The notes: generated by a model not told the origin, from the sequence alone. DNA of 64,000 nucleotides from Methanobacterium sp. BRmetb2 (GCA_003491285.1 CP022705.1:1941501-2005500); one strand, 5' to 3'. Shown: positions 55,134 through 63,058, counted from the stretch's first letter. A program made the numbers and translations.

Positions 55134-56078
55134 TCAATCTTTTGCATCATTTTTATTTAAAATTTCCATGGCCCCGGCCAGTATTAGGGGAAATATAATA
55201 GTTACATCTCCAATAACAGTTACCAGATTTGATCCCGCCTTAGCTTTTGCCCAAGATTTTGCTTCTTCTAGTGGTGCTCCTCCCAGACTTCCTGTCTCGC
55301 TTCTATCCATGGTTATCTGTATGGCTGCATCAACACCTCCTTTTAGAAGGTTAGATGCTAATGCGTAGTGTTTCGGAAGGCCTCCACCTAGTATCACTGC
55401 AGCTACTTTTTTGGAGCTAAAAACTTTATCTGAAAGTTCATGCATATCCCCTACTGCATCAAGTATTAGATCCTTAGTTTGTGTATACATCCATAGCTGC
55501 AAACCCAACATACTATCAATTAATCCTGGAGCATAAATAGGAACATTATTTAAAGAGGCATTCCTTAAAATTGAATTTTCGTCGTCAATCAGTTCTCCTA
55601 TTTTAAATATTAGTTCTCTAATATTAAGCTGTGAAGATTTAGAGGTGATTTCATCCAAAATTTCACTAATTCTCTTTTCCAAAACTTCAAAATCTTCTGA
55701 TCTGGTGTAGAGATCACCAATTCGGCCTATTCCCTTTTCACATAATTTTTCGTCGTCTTTTTCATAGCCACGGTAGTGATGACCACCGAAAGCCTCCAAA
55801 AGATCGTGGGTTATATTGGCGCCGCTGGTGATAATTATATCCACATATCCATTTTTGATCAAGTCGGAAACAACTTTTCTAAGGCCACCTGGTACTAGGG
55901 GTCCGGCAATACTTAAAAAAACAGAGATTTCCGGATCATTGATTACTTTGGCCAGTAATTTGGTTGCTTTTTCAACTTTCCCAGCACCTAAAACTCCTGA
56001 TTTACCCATCTCTTCTATTAATTGGAGAACTGTCATCTCCTCTTTTATGGCCATGTGTTCAATCTTCAGCTTTTCCAC
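55134..56078 (-). CDS. dys: Deoxyhypusine synthase
   Basis: Transfers aminobutyl from spermidine to a Lys of aIF5A, the first step of hypusine formation. It is 314 aa. TSGANITHDLLEAFGGHHYR, VPIYAPGLIDSMLG, VILGGGLPKHYALA and LGGAPLEEAKSWAKAK (with the catalytic Lys) are diagnostic. The start is GTG at 56078. An ATG two bases upstream is out of frame. Confidence 0.94.
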   Translation of the reverse strand: MEKLKIEHMAIKEEMTVLQLIEEMGKSGVLGAGKVEKATKLLAKVINDPEISVFLSIAGPLVPGGLRKVVSDLIKNGYVDIIITSGANITHDLLEAFGGHHYRGYEKDDEKLCEKGIGRIGDLYTRSEDFEVLEKRISEILDEITSKSSQLNIRELIFKIGELIDDENSILRNASLNNVPIYAPGLIDSMLGLQLWMYTQTKDLILDAVGDMHELSDKVFSSKKVAAVILGGGLPKHYALASNLLKGGVDAAIQITMDRSETGSLGGAPLEEAKSWAKAKAGSNLVTVIGDVTIIFPLILAGAMEILNKNDAKD

Positions 56079-56277
56079 ATCCTAAATAAATACGATTATT
56101 CATCATGTAAAAATAGTTTAAATAAAATTCATTAAAGTTTAATAATTTGAATATGCATTTTAAATGTAATTTAAAATTAGATATTTATATAATATAATTT
56201 GATGGGTATATTAAGAAAAGTTCATTAACTATATAATATGATTCATGTGTTAAGAAAATTAGTATATCCATTTAAAA

Positions 56278-57159
56278 TTATTTTAAACCTGCAATTTTAT
56301 CTAAAAGGTCTGTGCGGGTAACAATGCCAGTTGCTATTCCATTTTCATCCACAACAATTAACCTTCCTATCTTCTTTTTGTTCATGATTTCTATTGCGTC
56401 GGCTATCATTAAATCATTTTCAACTGTGATGATATGTTTAGACATGACTTCTTCCACTTTGAAATTTTCCTTTCCCTGAGCAATAGCATGGGTTATATCA
56501 CTCAAGGTTAATATGCCCACAACATTTCCTTTATCAATAACTGGGGCCCCTTCAATACCATTTTCCGATAGGGTTTTAGCAGCCATTTTAATATCAAAAG
56601 AAGGGTTTAATTCAATCAATTTTTTTGTAGCCACCTGCATAACAGTTTTCTTAGGAATACTCCTTATGCTGGTGGTATCCAAGAGTAATATGTTATCCAT
56701 ATCATCTCTACCTACTACCACACCGTTAACCACCAGTTTGTTTACAGGTGTTGGACCAACTCTTATTTTATCTCCAAGATCCACCTGTTTAATATTGCCT
56801 ACAGCTTTTATTGCAGCTTCACACTCGCCAGGATGGGGAATACTGGTAAATTCTATCTTGGCCACTGTTAAATCTTTAATCTTTACCTCATCTTTGTAGA
56901 TAGGTACCTGGGTCTCCTTGTCACTGTAATTAATATTCAGTTGGTGATAAGCTTCTATGGTAGGTTTATATCCCCCTCTGGGACCTGGAACTCCTTTAAC
57001 CAGCCCTAAACTTCTTAGAGATTGCATCTGATTTCTTATGGTTCCGGGATTTCGGTTCATTATCTCGGCAATTTCTTCACCCTTAATTGACTTACCTTCT
57101 GCATTACGGTACAGATTAATCAGACTTTGCAAAATCTCTTTTTGGACGGATGTGAGCAT
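56278..57159 (-). CDS. Winged-helix/CBS-domain regulator (293 aa)
   Basis: Residues 1-70 are a winged helix (IAEIMNRNPGTIRNQMQSL, KGVPGPRGGYKPT). Residues 80-175 form an archaeal middle domain (FTSIPHPGECEAAIKAVGN, LGDKIRVGPTPVNKL). Residues 180-293 are two CBS domains (LSENGIEGAPVIDKGNVVGI and IMNKKKIGRLIVVDENGIA), which usually bind adenosyl ligands. It likely couples gene control to energy or SAM level; targets unknown. Confidence 0.85.
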   Translation of the reverse strand: MLTSVQKEILQSLINLYRNAEGKSIKGEEIAEIMNRNPGTIRNQMQSLRSLGLVKGVPGPRGGYKPTIEAYHQLNINYSDKETQVPIYKDEVKIKDLTVAKIEFTSIPHPGECEAAIKAVGNIKQVDLGDKIRVGPTPVNKLVVNGVVVGRDDMDNILLLDTTSIRSIPKKTVMQVATKKLIELNPSFDIKMAAKTLSENGIEGAPVIDKGNVVGILTLSDITHAIAQGKENFKVEEVMSKHIITVENDLMIADAIEIMNKKKIGRLIVVDENGIATGIVTRTDLLDKIAGLK

Positions 57160-57543
57160 TTTATCACCAAATATTATTTGTTATTATTTATAATTATAAT
57201 TATAAATCTATCATGGTTATACATATATATGTCTTTGTATTTTTGGTGAAAAAGAGTCTGGACTTTTTTAATGTTTAACTCTCTGCTTATTAATCTTAAT
57301 TTATTACTAAACTATAGTGTTTGTTATTATCAAATATTTCATAAGCATGTGGGCTGATATTCATTTAATAATTGTTTTTTTATTTGCTTCTGAAAAATTA
57401 TAAATTATTCATATTTTTTAACTTTTTATTAAAATAAGAATCCATAGAGAGTATACAACTCTTGGGGGTGGGAGAGGGGTGATATAAGAGAATTTAATTG
57501 CATCCCTTATATCTACCAGATGGGATTTGAATCTGGTAAATAT
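57160..57543. other. 384-bp intergenic stretch with G-rich tract and stem
   Basis: AT-rich, with two sites of note. One is a G-rich run at 57464-57479 (GGGGGTGGGAGAGGGG), striking in this base context. The other is an imperfect stem, GGTGATATAAG near 57478-57488 pairing with CTTATATCTACC at 57506-57517. This begins the peptide region; no gene. Confidence 0.5.
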
Positions 57544-57584
57544 TAATGTAAAAGTTTATGTATATAAACTTTTCTATATATTAA
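57544..57584. promoter_or_regulatory. Palindromic TATA element, copy A
   Basis: TAATGTAAAAGTTTATGTAT then ATAAACTTTTCTATATATT. AAAAGTTTAT and ATATAAACTTTT make it nearly palindromic around the TATA box. Shared with copies at 57771, 58732 and 61032. No intact peptide gene follows this copy. Confidence 0.65.
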
Positions 57585-57685
57585 AATTACGGGTAAAATT
57601 AATGATTTAGCTGTTTATTTTTTGCTATTTTTTTATAAAAATAAAAAAAGTATATTATCTAATTTAATTAAGATTTGGGAGGTGG

Positions 57686-57729
57686 AGGATATGGAAAAAA
57701 GTAATTGGGGGGTTTTTTCTCCATATCCT
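57686..57729. repeat. Inverted repeat upstream of TATA copy B
   Basis: AGGATATGGAAAAAA (57686-57700) pairs with TTTTTTCTCCATATCCT (57713-57729), with a small internal bulge. It is one of the stems with ATATGGA/TCCATAT arms that precede TATA copies B, C and D. It also overlaps a 17-codon reading frame (57691-57744) with a strong GGAGGTGGAGG site, listed as rejected. Confidence 0.6.
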
Positions 57730-57770
57730 TTAATTCATGAATGATTTTTGAATGATTCACTCATGCTCAG

Positions 57771-57807
57771 TTATAATGTAAAAGTTTATATATATAAAAG
57801 TTTCTAT
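57771..57807. promoter_or_regulatory. Palindromic TATA element, copy B
   Basis: Identical over 37 bases to copy C (58732-58768). Includes TAATGTAAAAG, the TATA core TTTATATATATAAAAG and TTTCTAT. It sits 34 bp before the decayed peptide gene at 57841. Confidence 0.75.
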
Positions 57808-57840
57808 GATATACACATTAATAAAAAAAGGTGATTTAAA

Positions 57841-58000
57841 ATGTAAGATTTACTTGGAATTGGAAAATGGGAAATGCTAAGTGATGTTAAGCCTGTAAAC
57901 TGTAAAATGAATACTCAATCTGGAGCAGTTATAGTTGGATAGCTTTGTGATGTTACTGAGTGTTCAGTCTATGGTGTACTGGTGTCCTTTTAACTGGTAG
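57841..58000 (+). pseudogene. Decayed four-Cys peptide gene (copy 1)
   Basis: Aligns end to end with the intact peptide genes at 58812 and 61092. GGTGATTTAAAATG is kept, but codon 2 is TAA, and the Trp codon before the second Cys is TAG (57940-57942). A net loss of 3 bases lies near codon 10, and a +4 insertion near 57980 shifts the C-terminal CPF-W out of frame. The length, 160 bp, equals 159-3+4. The residual product reads DLLGIGK, then VNCKMNTQSGAVIVG, then LCDVTECSVYGV. A second change anywhere would not restore it. Confidence 0.8.
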
Positions 58001-58106
58001 ATCCTATTCTATAAAAAATTGGTAATTAAAGAAAAGTATTGAATTGAAAAATTTTTTAGTTTAAACTATTTCATAACTTTAAGTTTTATATTTAGGAGGC
58101 GAAAAT

Positions 58107-58505
58107 ATGAAAACTTTAAAAATTACTTCAGTGATTCTGCTATTTGCATTTTCATTGAGTTTGGTATCAGGAGCTACTGCAGTTGAACAATCTAAACTGC
58201 AAGACTTTAAAATTCCTGAAAAAGAATTAAATGTAAAATTAAATCATAAATTTAAGATTAATCTGAAAAGTAATCCTACAACAGGTTATAAATGGGTTGT
58301 TTATTACAATCACAAGTTTTTAAAACTTGTAGGTGAAAAATATATCCCTGATAAACCTATATTTGATGGAAGTGGTGGGCACACTATATTCTTATTCAAA
58401 GCTTTGAAAACTGGTAAAACTGACGTAGTCCTTAGATATACTAGACATACAACCAAAGAACTTCCAGCAAAAGTGGTTGTTTACCATGTTAAAATCCACA
58501 GATAA
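58107..58505 (+). CDS. Secreted chagasin-family (I42) cysteine-protease inhibitor
   Basis: A 132-aa protein with a signal peptide (residues 1-25, KTLKITSVILLFAFSLSLVSG, cleaved near ATA). The mature part has the three chagasin loops in order: LKSNPTTGYKWVV (NPTTG), DGSGGHTIFLFKA (GxGG) and LRYTRHTTKELPAKVV. Chagasins block papain-type proteases. TTAGGAGGCGAAA precedes the ATG. It lies between the decayed and intact peptide genes, so protecting secreted peptides or surface proteins from proteolysis is a possible role. Target protease unknown. Confidence 0.85.
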   Translation: MKTLKITSVILLFAFSLSLVSGATAVEQSKLQDFKIPEKELNVKLNHKFKINLKSNPTTGYKWVVYYNHKFLKLVGEKYIPDKPIFDGSGGHTIFLFKALKTGKTDVVLRYTRHTTKELPAKVVVYHVKIHR

Positions 58506-58650
58506 TATCGGGTAAAATTTATTTTTATTTTTTTAATTTAATCTTAAGAATTTCAATATAAAAAAAAGTTCTTTTTTGTTATATTTTTCCAAATGGGCTA
58601 CAAATTAGAATTATTTGTGACTTATTTAAAATTTATTTTTATTTTGAGGT

Positions 58651-58701
58651 GATATGGAGGATATGTACAAAAACTTGGGCTATAAAAACATCCTCCATAT
58701 C
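58651..58701. repeat. Inverted repeat upstream of TATA copy C
   Basis: GATATGGAGGATATGT (58651-58666) and AACATCCTCCATATC (58687-58701) form a long stem with a 20-base loop. It lies 146 bp after the inhibitor gene and 31 bp before TATA copy C. Either a DNA site for a dimeric regulator or a terminator for the inhibitor transcript. Confidence 0.6.
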
Positions 58702-58731
58702 TATGCATTTTCGATGATTTCACTTCCTCAA

Positions 58732-58768
58732 TTATAATGTAAAAGTTTATATATATAAAAGTTTCTAT
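58732..58768. promoter_or_regulatory. Palindromic TATA element, copy C
   Basis: The promoter of the intact peptide gene at 58812: 37-base identity with copy B. TATA core at about 58747-58756, so transcription should start about 58773-58780, giving a 30-40 base leader. Confidence 0.75.
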
Positions 58769-58811
58769 ATATTAAATAAAAATATATATTAAATAAAAAG
58801 AGTGATTGAAA

Positions 58812-58970
58812 ATGGAAGACTTGCTTGGAATTGGAAAAATAGGAAACATCAAAAGCGAGTTTAAACCCATAATTTGTAATTTGAATCATCAACCTGGACA
58901 GGTTTTAGTGGGATGGGCTTGTAGTCGCACTAACTGTAATTTATATGGGATATGTCCTTTTAGTTGGTAA
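58812..58970 (+). CDS. Four-cysteine peptide precursor, copy 2 (52 aa)
   Basis: A short gene with GAGTGATTG before its ATG. The protein opens MEDLLGIGKIGNIKSEFKP and ends WACSRTNCNLYGICPFSW. Cys are at 22, 37, 42 and 48, with Trp35 and Trp52. It shares length, all four Cys positions, the LGIG opening and the CPFSW end with the gene at 61092. The plan, an N-terminal conserved leader-like block and a Cys-rich C-terminus, is that of a secreted disulfide peptide or a ribosomally made modified peptide. An ABC exporter gene starts 120 bp downstream. I recall a catalogued methanogen Cys-peptide family (CbpA, with radical SAM enzyme CbpB) but cannot test membership. Confidence 0.8.
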   Translation: MEDLLGIGKIGNIKSEFKPIICNLNHQPGQVLVGWACSRTNCNLYGICPFSW

Positions 58971-59090
58971 AATTTTTATTTTTAATAGGTTTTATTGGAT
59001 ATGTAATAGTTGAATTTTAAATTATATCACGATTTTAATTACTTTTTTTAAACCATACAACTTTAAATAAAATCATTAAAAGTGACAATC

Positions 59091-60719
59091 ATGATTAAAG
59101 AGAGTTTCAAATTCTTTTTTAATAAATTTATAAGAAAACATGTCCTAACAATTATTATTGTATTAGCATTAAGTTTTTTCACTTTAGTATTCTCTTTTAT
59201 TAGTCCTTTACTAATAAAATCCCTGGTTGATAATGTTTTTATTGCAAGGAAAGACGATTTATTTTTTTATATTGTAATGGGAATTTTAGGAATGTATATT
59301 ATATCATCTGTTTCCAGTTATTTCAACAGTTATGTAAGCGGAAAACTGCAATTAACACTCTTAAAAGAAGTGGCAGAAAGTTCATTCAGCGTAGTACAGT
59401 ACACATCCCTCAAAAATAATCAAAGCATCAAAGTAGGAGATTTAATAACCCGTATTATGAGCAACAGCCAGGTAGCTATAAACATACCGGTTAGGATCAT
59501 TCCTCAGTTTTTCATGATTATCGTAAGTATCATTGTCCCATTTTTAATTATGTTGTCTCTTAATCTTCAATTAGGACTTATTATCCTGAGTCCTGTAATC
59601 CTATTTGCATTAACATCTTCTATTTTTGGTAAAAGAATGGAATCAATTCAAAAGATATTTCTGGAATCTAATGCTTCTCTATATTCATTTTTAAAGGAAA
59701 ATTTTTCTATAATTCCCTTAATTAAAATATTTAGATTGGAAAAATGGTCTCAAAATAAATTTAAAAAGGAAATGGACAATTATTATAGTATTTCACTGGA
59801 TTATACTAAAACCGTTTCTTTAAGTTCTGCTTTAAACTCTTTAATTTTAGGTGTACCTATTGTTTTACTTATTATTTCCGGGGGGTACAGGGTTATGGAT
59901 GGAACTATTAGTCTTGGAACTTTCACGGCTTTTATAGCTTATACTTCTATTTTTTTCTCCCCCATATCCCAGCTATCCAGTATATGGACATCTTATAAGA
60001 GTTCACTACCTGCTTTTGACAGAGTAAAAGAAATTTTTGACATGGAATCTGTAGATAATGGAGATCGGGAAATTGAAATAAAAGAGGGAAAGATACAATT
60101 TGAAAATGTTTGGTTTTCATATAATGGTAGACATATTTTAAAAGATTTTAATGCCACATTTACTAAAGGTCTAAACTATATAGTGGGTGAAAATGGTACG
60201 GGGAAAAGTACTCTTCTTAAACTGATCTGCGCCCTTTATCCTGTGGATAAAGGGGTTGTTACAATTGACAGGCAACCTATAATGGAGGTAAAAAGAGAGA
60301 GTTTAAATCATAATGTTGCTCTGGTATTTTCAGATCCCTATCTATTTGACAGCTCAATTTATGAAAATATTAGAATTGGAAACTTAGAAGCTGACAAAGA
60401 TGACATTGTACGAGTAGCAAAACAGGTCAAAATTCATGAATTCATTGAAAGCGCTCCTTACAAATACGATACAAATGTAGGTGAAGATGGATTATCCTTG
60501 TCCAGTGGAGAAAAACAGAAAATTGCCCTAGCACGGGCCATTTTAAAGGATTCACCTATTATTCTTTTAGATGAAGTAACAAAATCTATTGATGCAGATT
60601 CGAGAGAATCAATCAACGAAGTTATTTATAACCTCAAAGAGGATAAAACCATTATTATGGTTACTCACAATGCACATGAAATTGATGTAAATGGCAATAT
60701 CATATATTTAAATCACTAA
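59091..60719 (+). CDS. ABC exporter (fused membrane and ATPase domains)
   Basis: A 542-aa half-transporter. Six membrane helices lie in residues 15-290. The ATPase domain follows: VGENGTGKSTLLK (Walker A), LSSGEKQKIALARAIL (signature) and IILLDEVTKSIDADS (Walker B, with Val-Thr in the D-loop area). It has no N-terminal C39 peptidase, so a leader would have to be cut by another enzyme. It sits between two four-Cys peptide genes, making it the likely peptide exporter. The ATG at 59091 follows GTGACAATC. Confidence 0.88.
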   Translation: MIKESFKFFFNKFIRKHVLTIIIVLALSFFTLVFSFISPLLIKSLVDNVFIARKDDLFFYIVMGILGMYIISSVSSYFNSYVSGKLQLTLLKEVAESSFSVVQYTSLKNNQSIKVGDLITRIMSNSQVAINIPVRIIPQFFMIIVSIIVPFLIMLSLNLQLGLIILSPVILFALTSSIFGKRMESIQKIFLESNASLYSFLKENFSIIPLIKIFRLEKWSQNKFKKEMDNYYSISLDYTKTVSLSSALNSLILGVPIVLLIISGGYRVMDGTISLGTFTAFIAYTSIFFSPISQLSSIWTSYKSSLPAFDRVKEIFDMESVDNGDREIEIKEGKIQFENVWFSYNGRHILKDFNATFTKGLNYIVGENGTGKSTLLKLICALYPVDKGVVTIDRQPIMEVKRESLNHNVALVFSDPYLFDSSIYENIRIGNLEADKDDIVRVAKQVKIHEFIESAPYKYDTNVGEDGLSLSSGEKQKIALARAILKDSPIILLDEVTKSIDADSRESINEVIYNLKEDKTIIMVTHNAHEIDVNGNIIYLNH

Positions 60720-60743
60720 TGATTTTTTCGTTTTATCAAAATT

Positions 60744-60911
60744 TTATAACTCTATTTTACTATTTTTTAACTGAAACCAAATTGCGAACATAAAAGCAAT
60801 TAGAATGAATATTGTGTAGGTTTCATTAATTCCTACTACAAGGTATAAAAAAGATCCCAACAACATGTATCCTCCAATAATCCATCTAAAATTTTTTATT
60901 ATTTCTTGCAT
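60744..60911 (-). CDS. 55-residue two-helix membrane protein (candidate immunity protein)
   Basis: A short minus-strand gene behind the exporter. It reads MQEIIKNFRWIIGGYMLLGS, then FLYLVVGINETYTIFILIAF, then MFAIWFQLKNSKIEL. Two hydrophobic helices (about 9-27 and 33-47) flank a polar turn. AAGGATGAAAT precedes the ATG, a good site. Tiny two-helix membrane proteins beside bacteriocin exporters are often self-protection proteins; here that is inference from position and shape. Confidence 0.55.
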   Translation of the reverse strand: MQEIIKNFRWIIGGYMLLGSFLYLVVGINETYTIFILIAFMFAIWFQLKNSKIEL

Positions 60912-61031
60912 TATTTCATCCTTCTATATTATATTTAGATATTTTTTTATTGAATTAGACATGGAATAGCGCATTCAAAGGTCAAAAGGTCTTCCATATA
61001 CTTCAATCTTACATTTCCTCTTTCTCAATTA

Positions 61032-61060
61032 TAATGTAAAAGTTTAAATATATAAATATT
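61032..61060. promoter_or_regulatory. Palindromic TATA element, copy D
   Basis: TAATGTAAAAGTTTAAATAT then ATAAATATT. It diverges after the TATA core, but the upstream part (CTCAATTATAATGTAAAAG) matches copy C. Preceded by the ATGGAA (60961-60966) / TTCCAT (60992-60997) inverted repeat. It drives the peptide gene at 61092. Confidence 0.65.
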
Positions 61061-61091
61061 GCCATAAATGTAGGTGAGGAGGTTAAATAAA

Positions 61092-61250
61092 ATGTCTGAT
61101 ATACTTGGAATTGGGACTTTGGGAACTTTTAAAAGTGATGTTATTATGGTCGATTGCAAAATGAATGTTCAAAATGAAATGGTAAGATATGGATGGGTTT
61201 GCCGCCGAACACATTGCGTATTTTATAGTAAGTGCCCTTTTAGCTGGTAA
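61092..61250 (+). CDS. Four-cysteine peptide precursor, copy 3 (52 aa)
   Basis: Paralogue of the 58812 peptide. It opens MSDILGIGTLGTFKSDVI and ends WVCRRTHCVFYSKCPFSW. Cys22, Cys37, Cys42 and Cys48 are all kept, as are Trp35 and the CPFSW end, while the other residues of the core vary widely. Such constant Cys with variable residues between is typical of bioactive peptide families. GAGGAGGTTAAATAAA precedes the ATG. A flippase gene starts 17 bp later and should be on the same transcript. Confidence 0.8.
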   Translation: MSDILGIGTLGTFKSDVIMVDCKMNVQNEMVRYGWVCRRTHCVFYSKCPFSW

Positions 61251-61267
61251 TATATGGGGTATTACTA

Positions 61268-62689
61268 ATGAAAATAAAAAATAGACTTGCTAAAAATACT
61301 TCATATTTACTAATTGCAACCATTATCAGTAATGTAACTTATTTTTTCGCTGTAATGTACATGGCACGATTTTTAGGTGTGGAAAAGTTTGGAATTATTG
61401 CTCTAGCCATATCATTTACTGGAATTTTTTCCATATTTACAGATTTAGGTTTGAACATGTTAACTGTAAGGGAAGTATCACGAGATAATTCCTTAAAATC
61501 AAAATATATTGGAAATACAATAGGCATGAAAGCTGTTTTAGCTATCATAACTCTTATATCTGTTTTAATATTTACTTTACTCCTAGGTTACGACTCCAAA
61601 ACAATTATGGTCATTTTTATGGTTACATTAGCAATTGTGATCAGTTCTTTTTTCTTGACATTTTTTTCTATCTACCAGGCACTGGAAAAAATGGAATATC
61701 AAGCCATAATAACTGGTTTTGACAATATTTTTATGTTAGGAGTGGTAATGATTGCAATGTATTTTTCACTGGATGTCATTGCTTTTGCTTCTATTTATTT
61801 AATTAGGAACGCTCTTGTTTTAGCTTACATGTTTGTGGTTTACATTAAAAGGTTTAAATTGCCACAAATCCAGTTTGATTTCTCATTTTGGAAGAGAACT
61901 TTAAAAGAGGCTCTACCTTTCGCATTATCTGGAATATTTTTAACCCTATTCATCTGGATTCCCTCTATCATTCTTTCGGTCATGGCTGGTAAAGAAGCCG
62001 TTGGTTTTTATGGTGCTCCTAATAAACTAATATTTTTCTTTATATCTCTTTATTCTGTCTATATGATTGCAGTATTTCCAGTAATGTCTACTTTTTATAA
62101 AAATTCTAAAAAGTCTCTCAAATCTGTTTATGAACATTCAGTTAAATACACACTAATTATTTGCGTTCCCATAACTATGGTTATATCCTCATTATCGCCT
62201 CAAGTTATCGAAATCATATTTGGAAATGCATATCTTCCTTCAAGTATTGCTCTGGCTATTCTTTCATGGACACTGGTACTGGTTTCTTTAAATGGAATAT
62301 CTTCAAATCTTTTAGGTTCTGTTAACCGACAATTAACAGTAATCAAAATCACAGTCATTGGTATTATAATAAACGTATCAGCAAGCCTTCTTTTAATACC
62401 AAAATTTAGTTTTATGGGTGCTTCTCTTGCTACAATAATAACCGATGTTTTTGTTATGATTATTTTATTGTACAGCATTATACAAATTAATTATGCAGAT
62501 TATAATCTATTTAGAGATATACCTAAAATTGTAATGGCCATTTTTATTATGGCACTGGTTATTTTTGATTTAAATTCGATAAATTTTATTTTTAAAGTAT
62601 TAGCAGGCTTTGTCTGTTATTTAATCATCATAATAACCGTTGATAAAAAGGATTTTTCATTAATAAAAAAAATTTTTAGAATTAATTAG
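61268..62689 (+). CDS. Wzx-type polysaccharide/lipid flippase (MOP superfamily)
   Basis: A 473-aa protein with 12-14 membrane helices throughout. The opening RLAKNTSYLLIATIISNVTY and ARFLGVEKFGIIALA, DLGLNMLTVREVSR, and GKEAVGFYGAPNKL are typical of O-antigen/teichoic flippases. GT clusters lie elsewhere in the window, so a glycan role is possible. Yet it is cotranscribed with a peptide precursor, 17 bp upstream, so a role in moving a lipid-linked or modified peptide cannot be excluded. Confidence 0.85.
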   Translation: MKIKNRLAKNTSYLLIATIISNVTYFFAVMYMARFLGVEKFGIIALAISFTGIFSIFTDLGLNMLTVREVSRDNSLKSKYIGNTIGMKAVLAIITLISVLIFTLLLGYDSKTIMVIFMVTLAIVISSFFLTFFSIYQALEKMEYQAIITGFDNIFMLGVVMIAMYFSLDVIAFASIYLIRNALVLAYMFVVYIKRFKLPQIQFDFSFWKRTLKEALPFALSGIFLTLFIWIPSIILSVMAGKEAVGFYGAPNKLIFFFISLYSVYMIAVFPVMSTFYKNSKKSLKSVYEHSVKYTLIICVPITMVISSLSPQVIEIIFGNAYLPSSIALAILSWTLVLVSLNGISSNLLGSVNRQLTVIKITVIGIIINVSASLLLIPKFSFMGASLATIITDVFVMIILLYSIIQINYADYNLFRDIPKIVMAIFIMALVIFDLNSINFIFKVLAGFVCYLIIIITVDKKDFSLIKKIFRIN

Positions 62690-62866
62690 TAATTATACTT
62701 ATCTAATGGAATTCGCATTGTTTTTGAATGTACTATATGGACCATTTTATAATAATAGAAACATATATAAATATTAAATTTAAATTTTTAATTGAAACAT
62801 CAGTTTAAAAAATACATTGGAAATTAAATTCTTTAATAACCAAAAAAATAAAAAATGAGGAATTAT

Positions 62867-63046
62867 ATGGGCTGTATTACTATATGCATATCTGATGAAT
62901 TGGAAATTGCTTTTAGAAGAATTTCAAGACTTTCTTATGGTGAAAAACAGGGAAAATTATCTAGAGGGGCTGAAGAAGCATTATATAAATGGTGTAAACA
63001 GAAAATTGAAGAATTAAACGTGGATGAAAATGAAATTTTCGATTAA
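62867..63046 (+). CDS. Small ribbon-helix-helix-like protein (59 aa)
   Basis: Begins MGCITICISDELEIAFRRIS, a beta-strand then helix as in RHH/CopG DNA-binding proteins, followed by KLSRGAEEALYKWCKQKIEE. The Gly/Lys loop between the helices fits the archaeal RHH group. GAGGAATTAT precedes the ATG at 62867; the earlier ATG at 62855 lacks a site. It lies 12 bp before the next gene and probably shares a transcript with the response regulator. DNA target unknown. Confidence 0.7.
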   Translation: MGCITICISDELEIAFRRISRLSYGEKQGKLSRGAEEALYKWCKQKIEELNVDENEIFD

Positions 63047-63058
63047 ATGGGGGATAAA

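Noticed and set aside
57691..57744. 17-codon frame (starts MEKSNWGVFSPYP) with strong GGAGGTGGAGG site
   Set aside because: It overlaps the long inverted repeat that also precedes copies C and D; copy D has no frame at that place. The stem is the better explanation, though translation is not excluded.
57940..57942. TAG codon in the decayed peptide, possible pyrrolysine
   Set aside because: The same frame also has TAA at codon 2 and a +4 frameshift, and both intact paralogues have TGG here. A pseudogene explains all three defects.
58654..58737. 27-codon frame in the hairpin upstream of peptide 2
   Set aside because: It runs through the stem and ends inside the TATA element, upstream of the promoter it would need. 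No similarity to the 17-codon frame beyond the start.
59091..60719. C39-peptidase-containing bacteriocin exporter
   Set aside because: The protein begins directly with membrane helices; no Cys/His peptidase domain precedes them.
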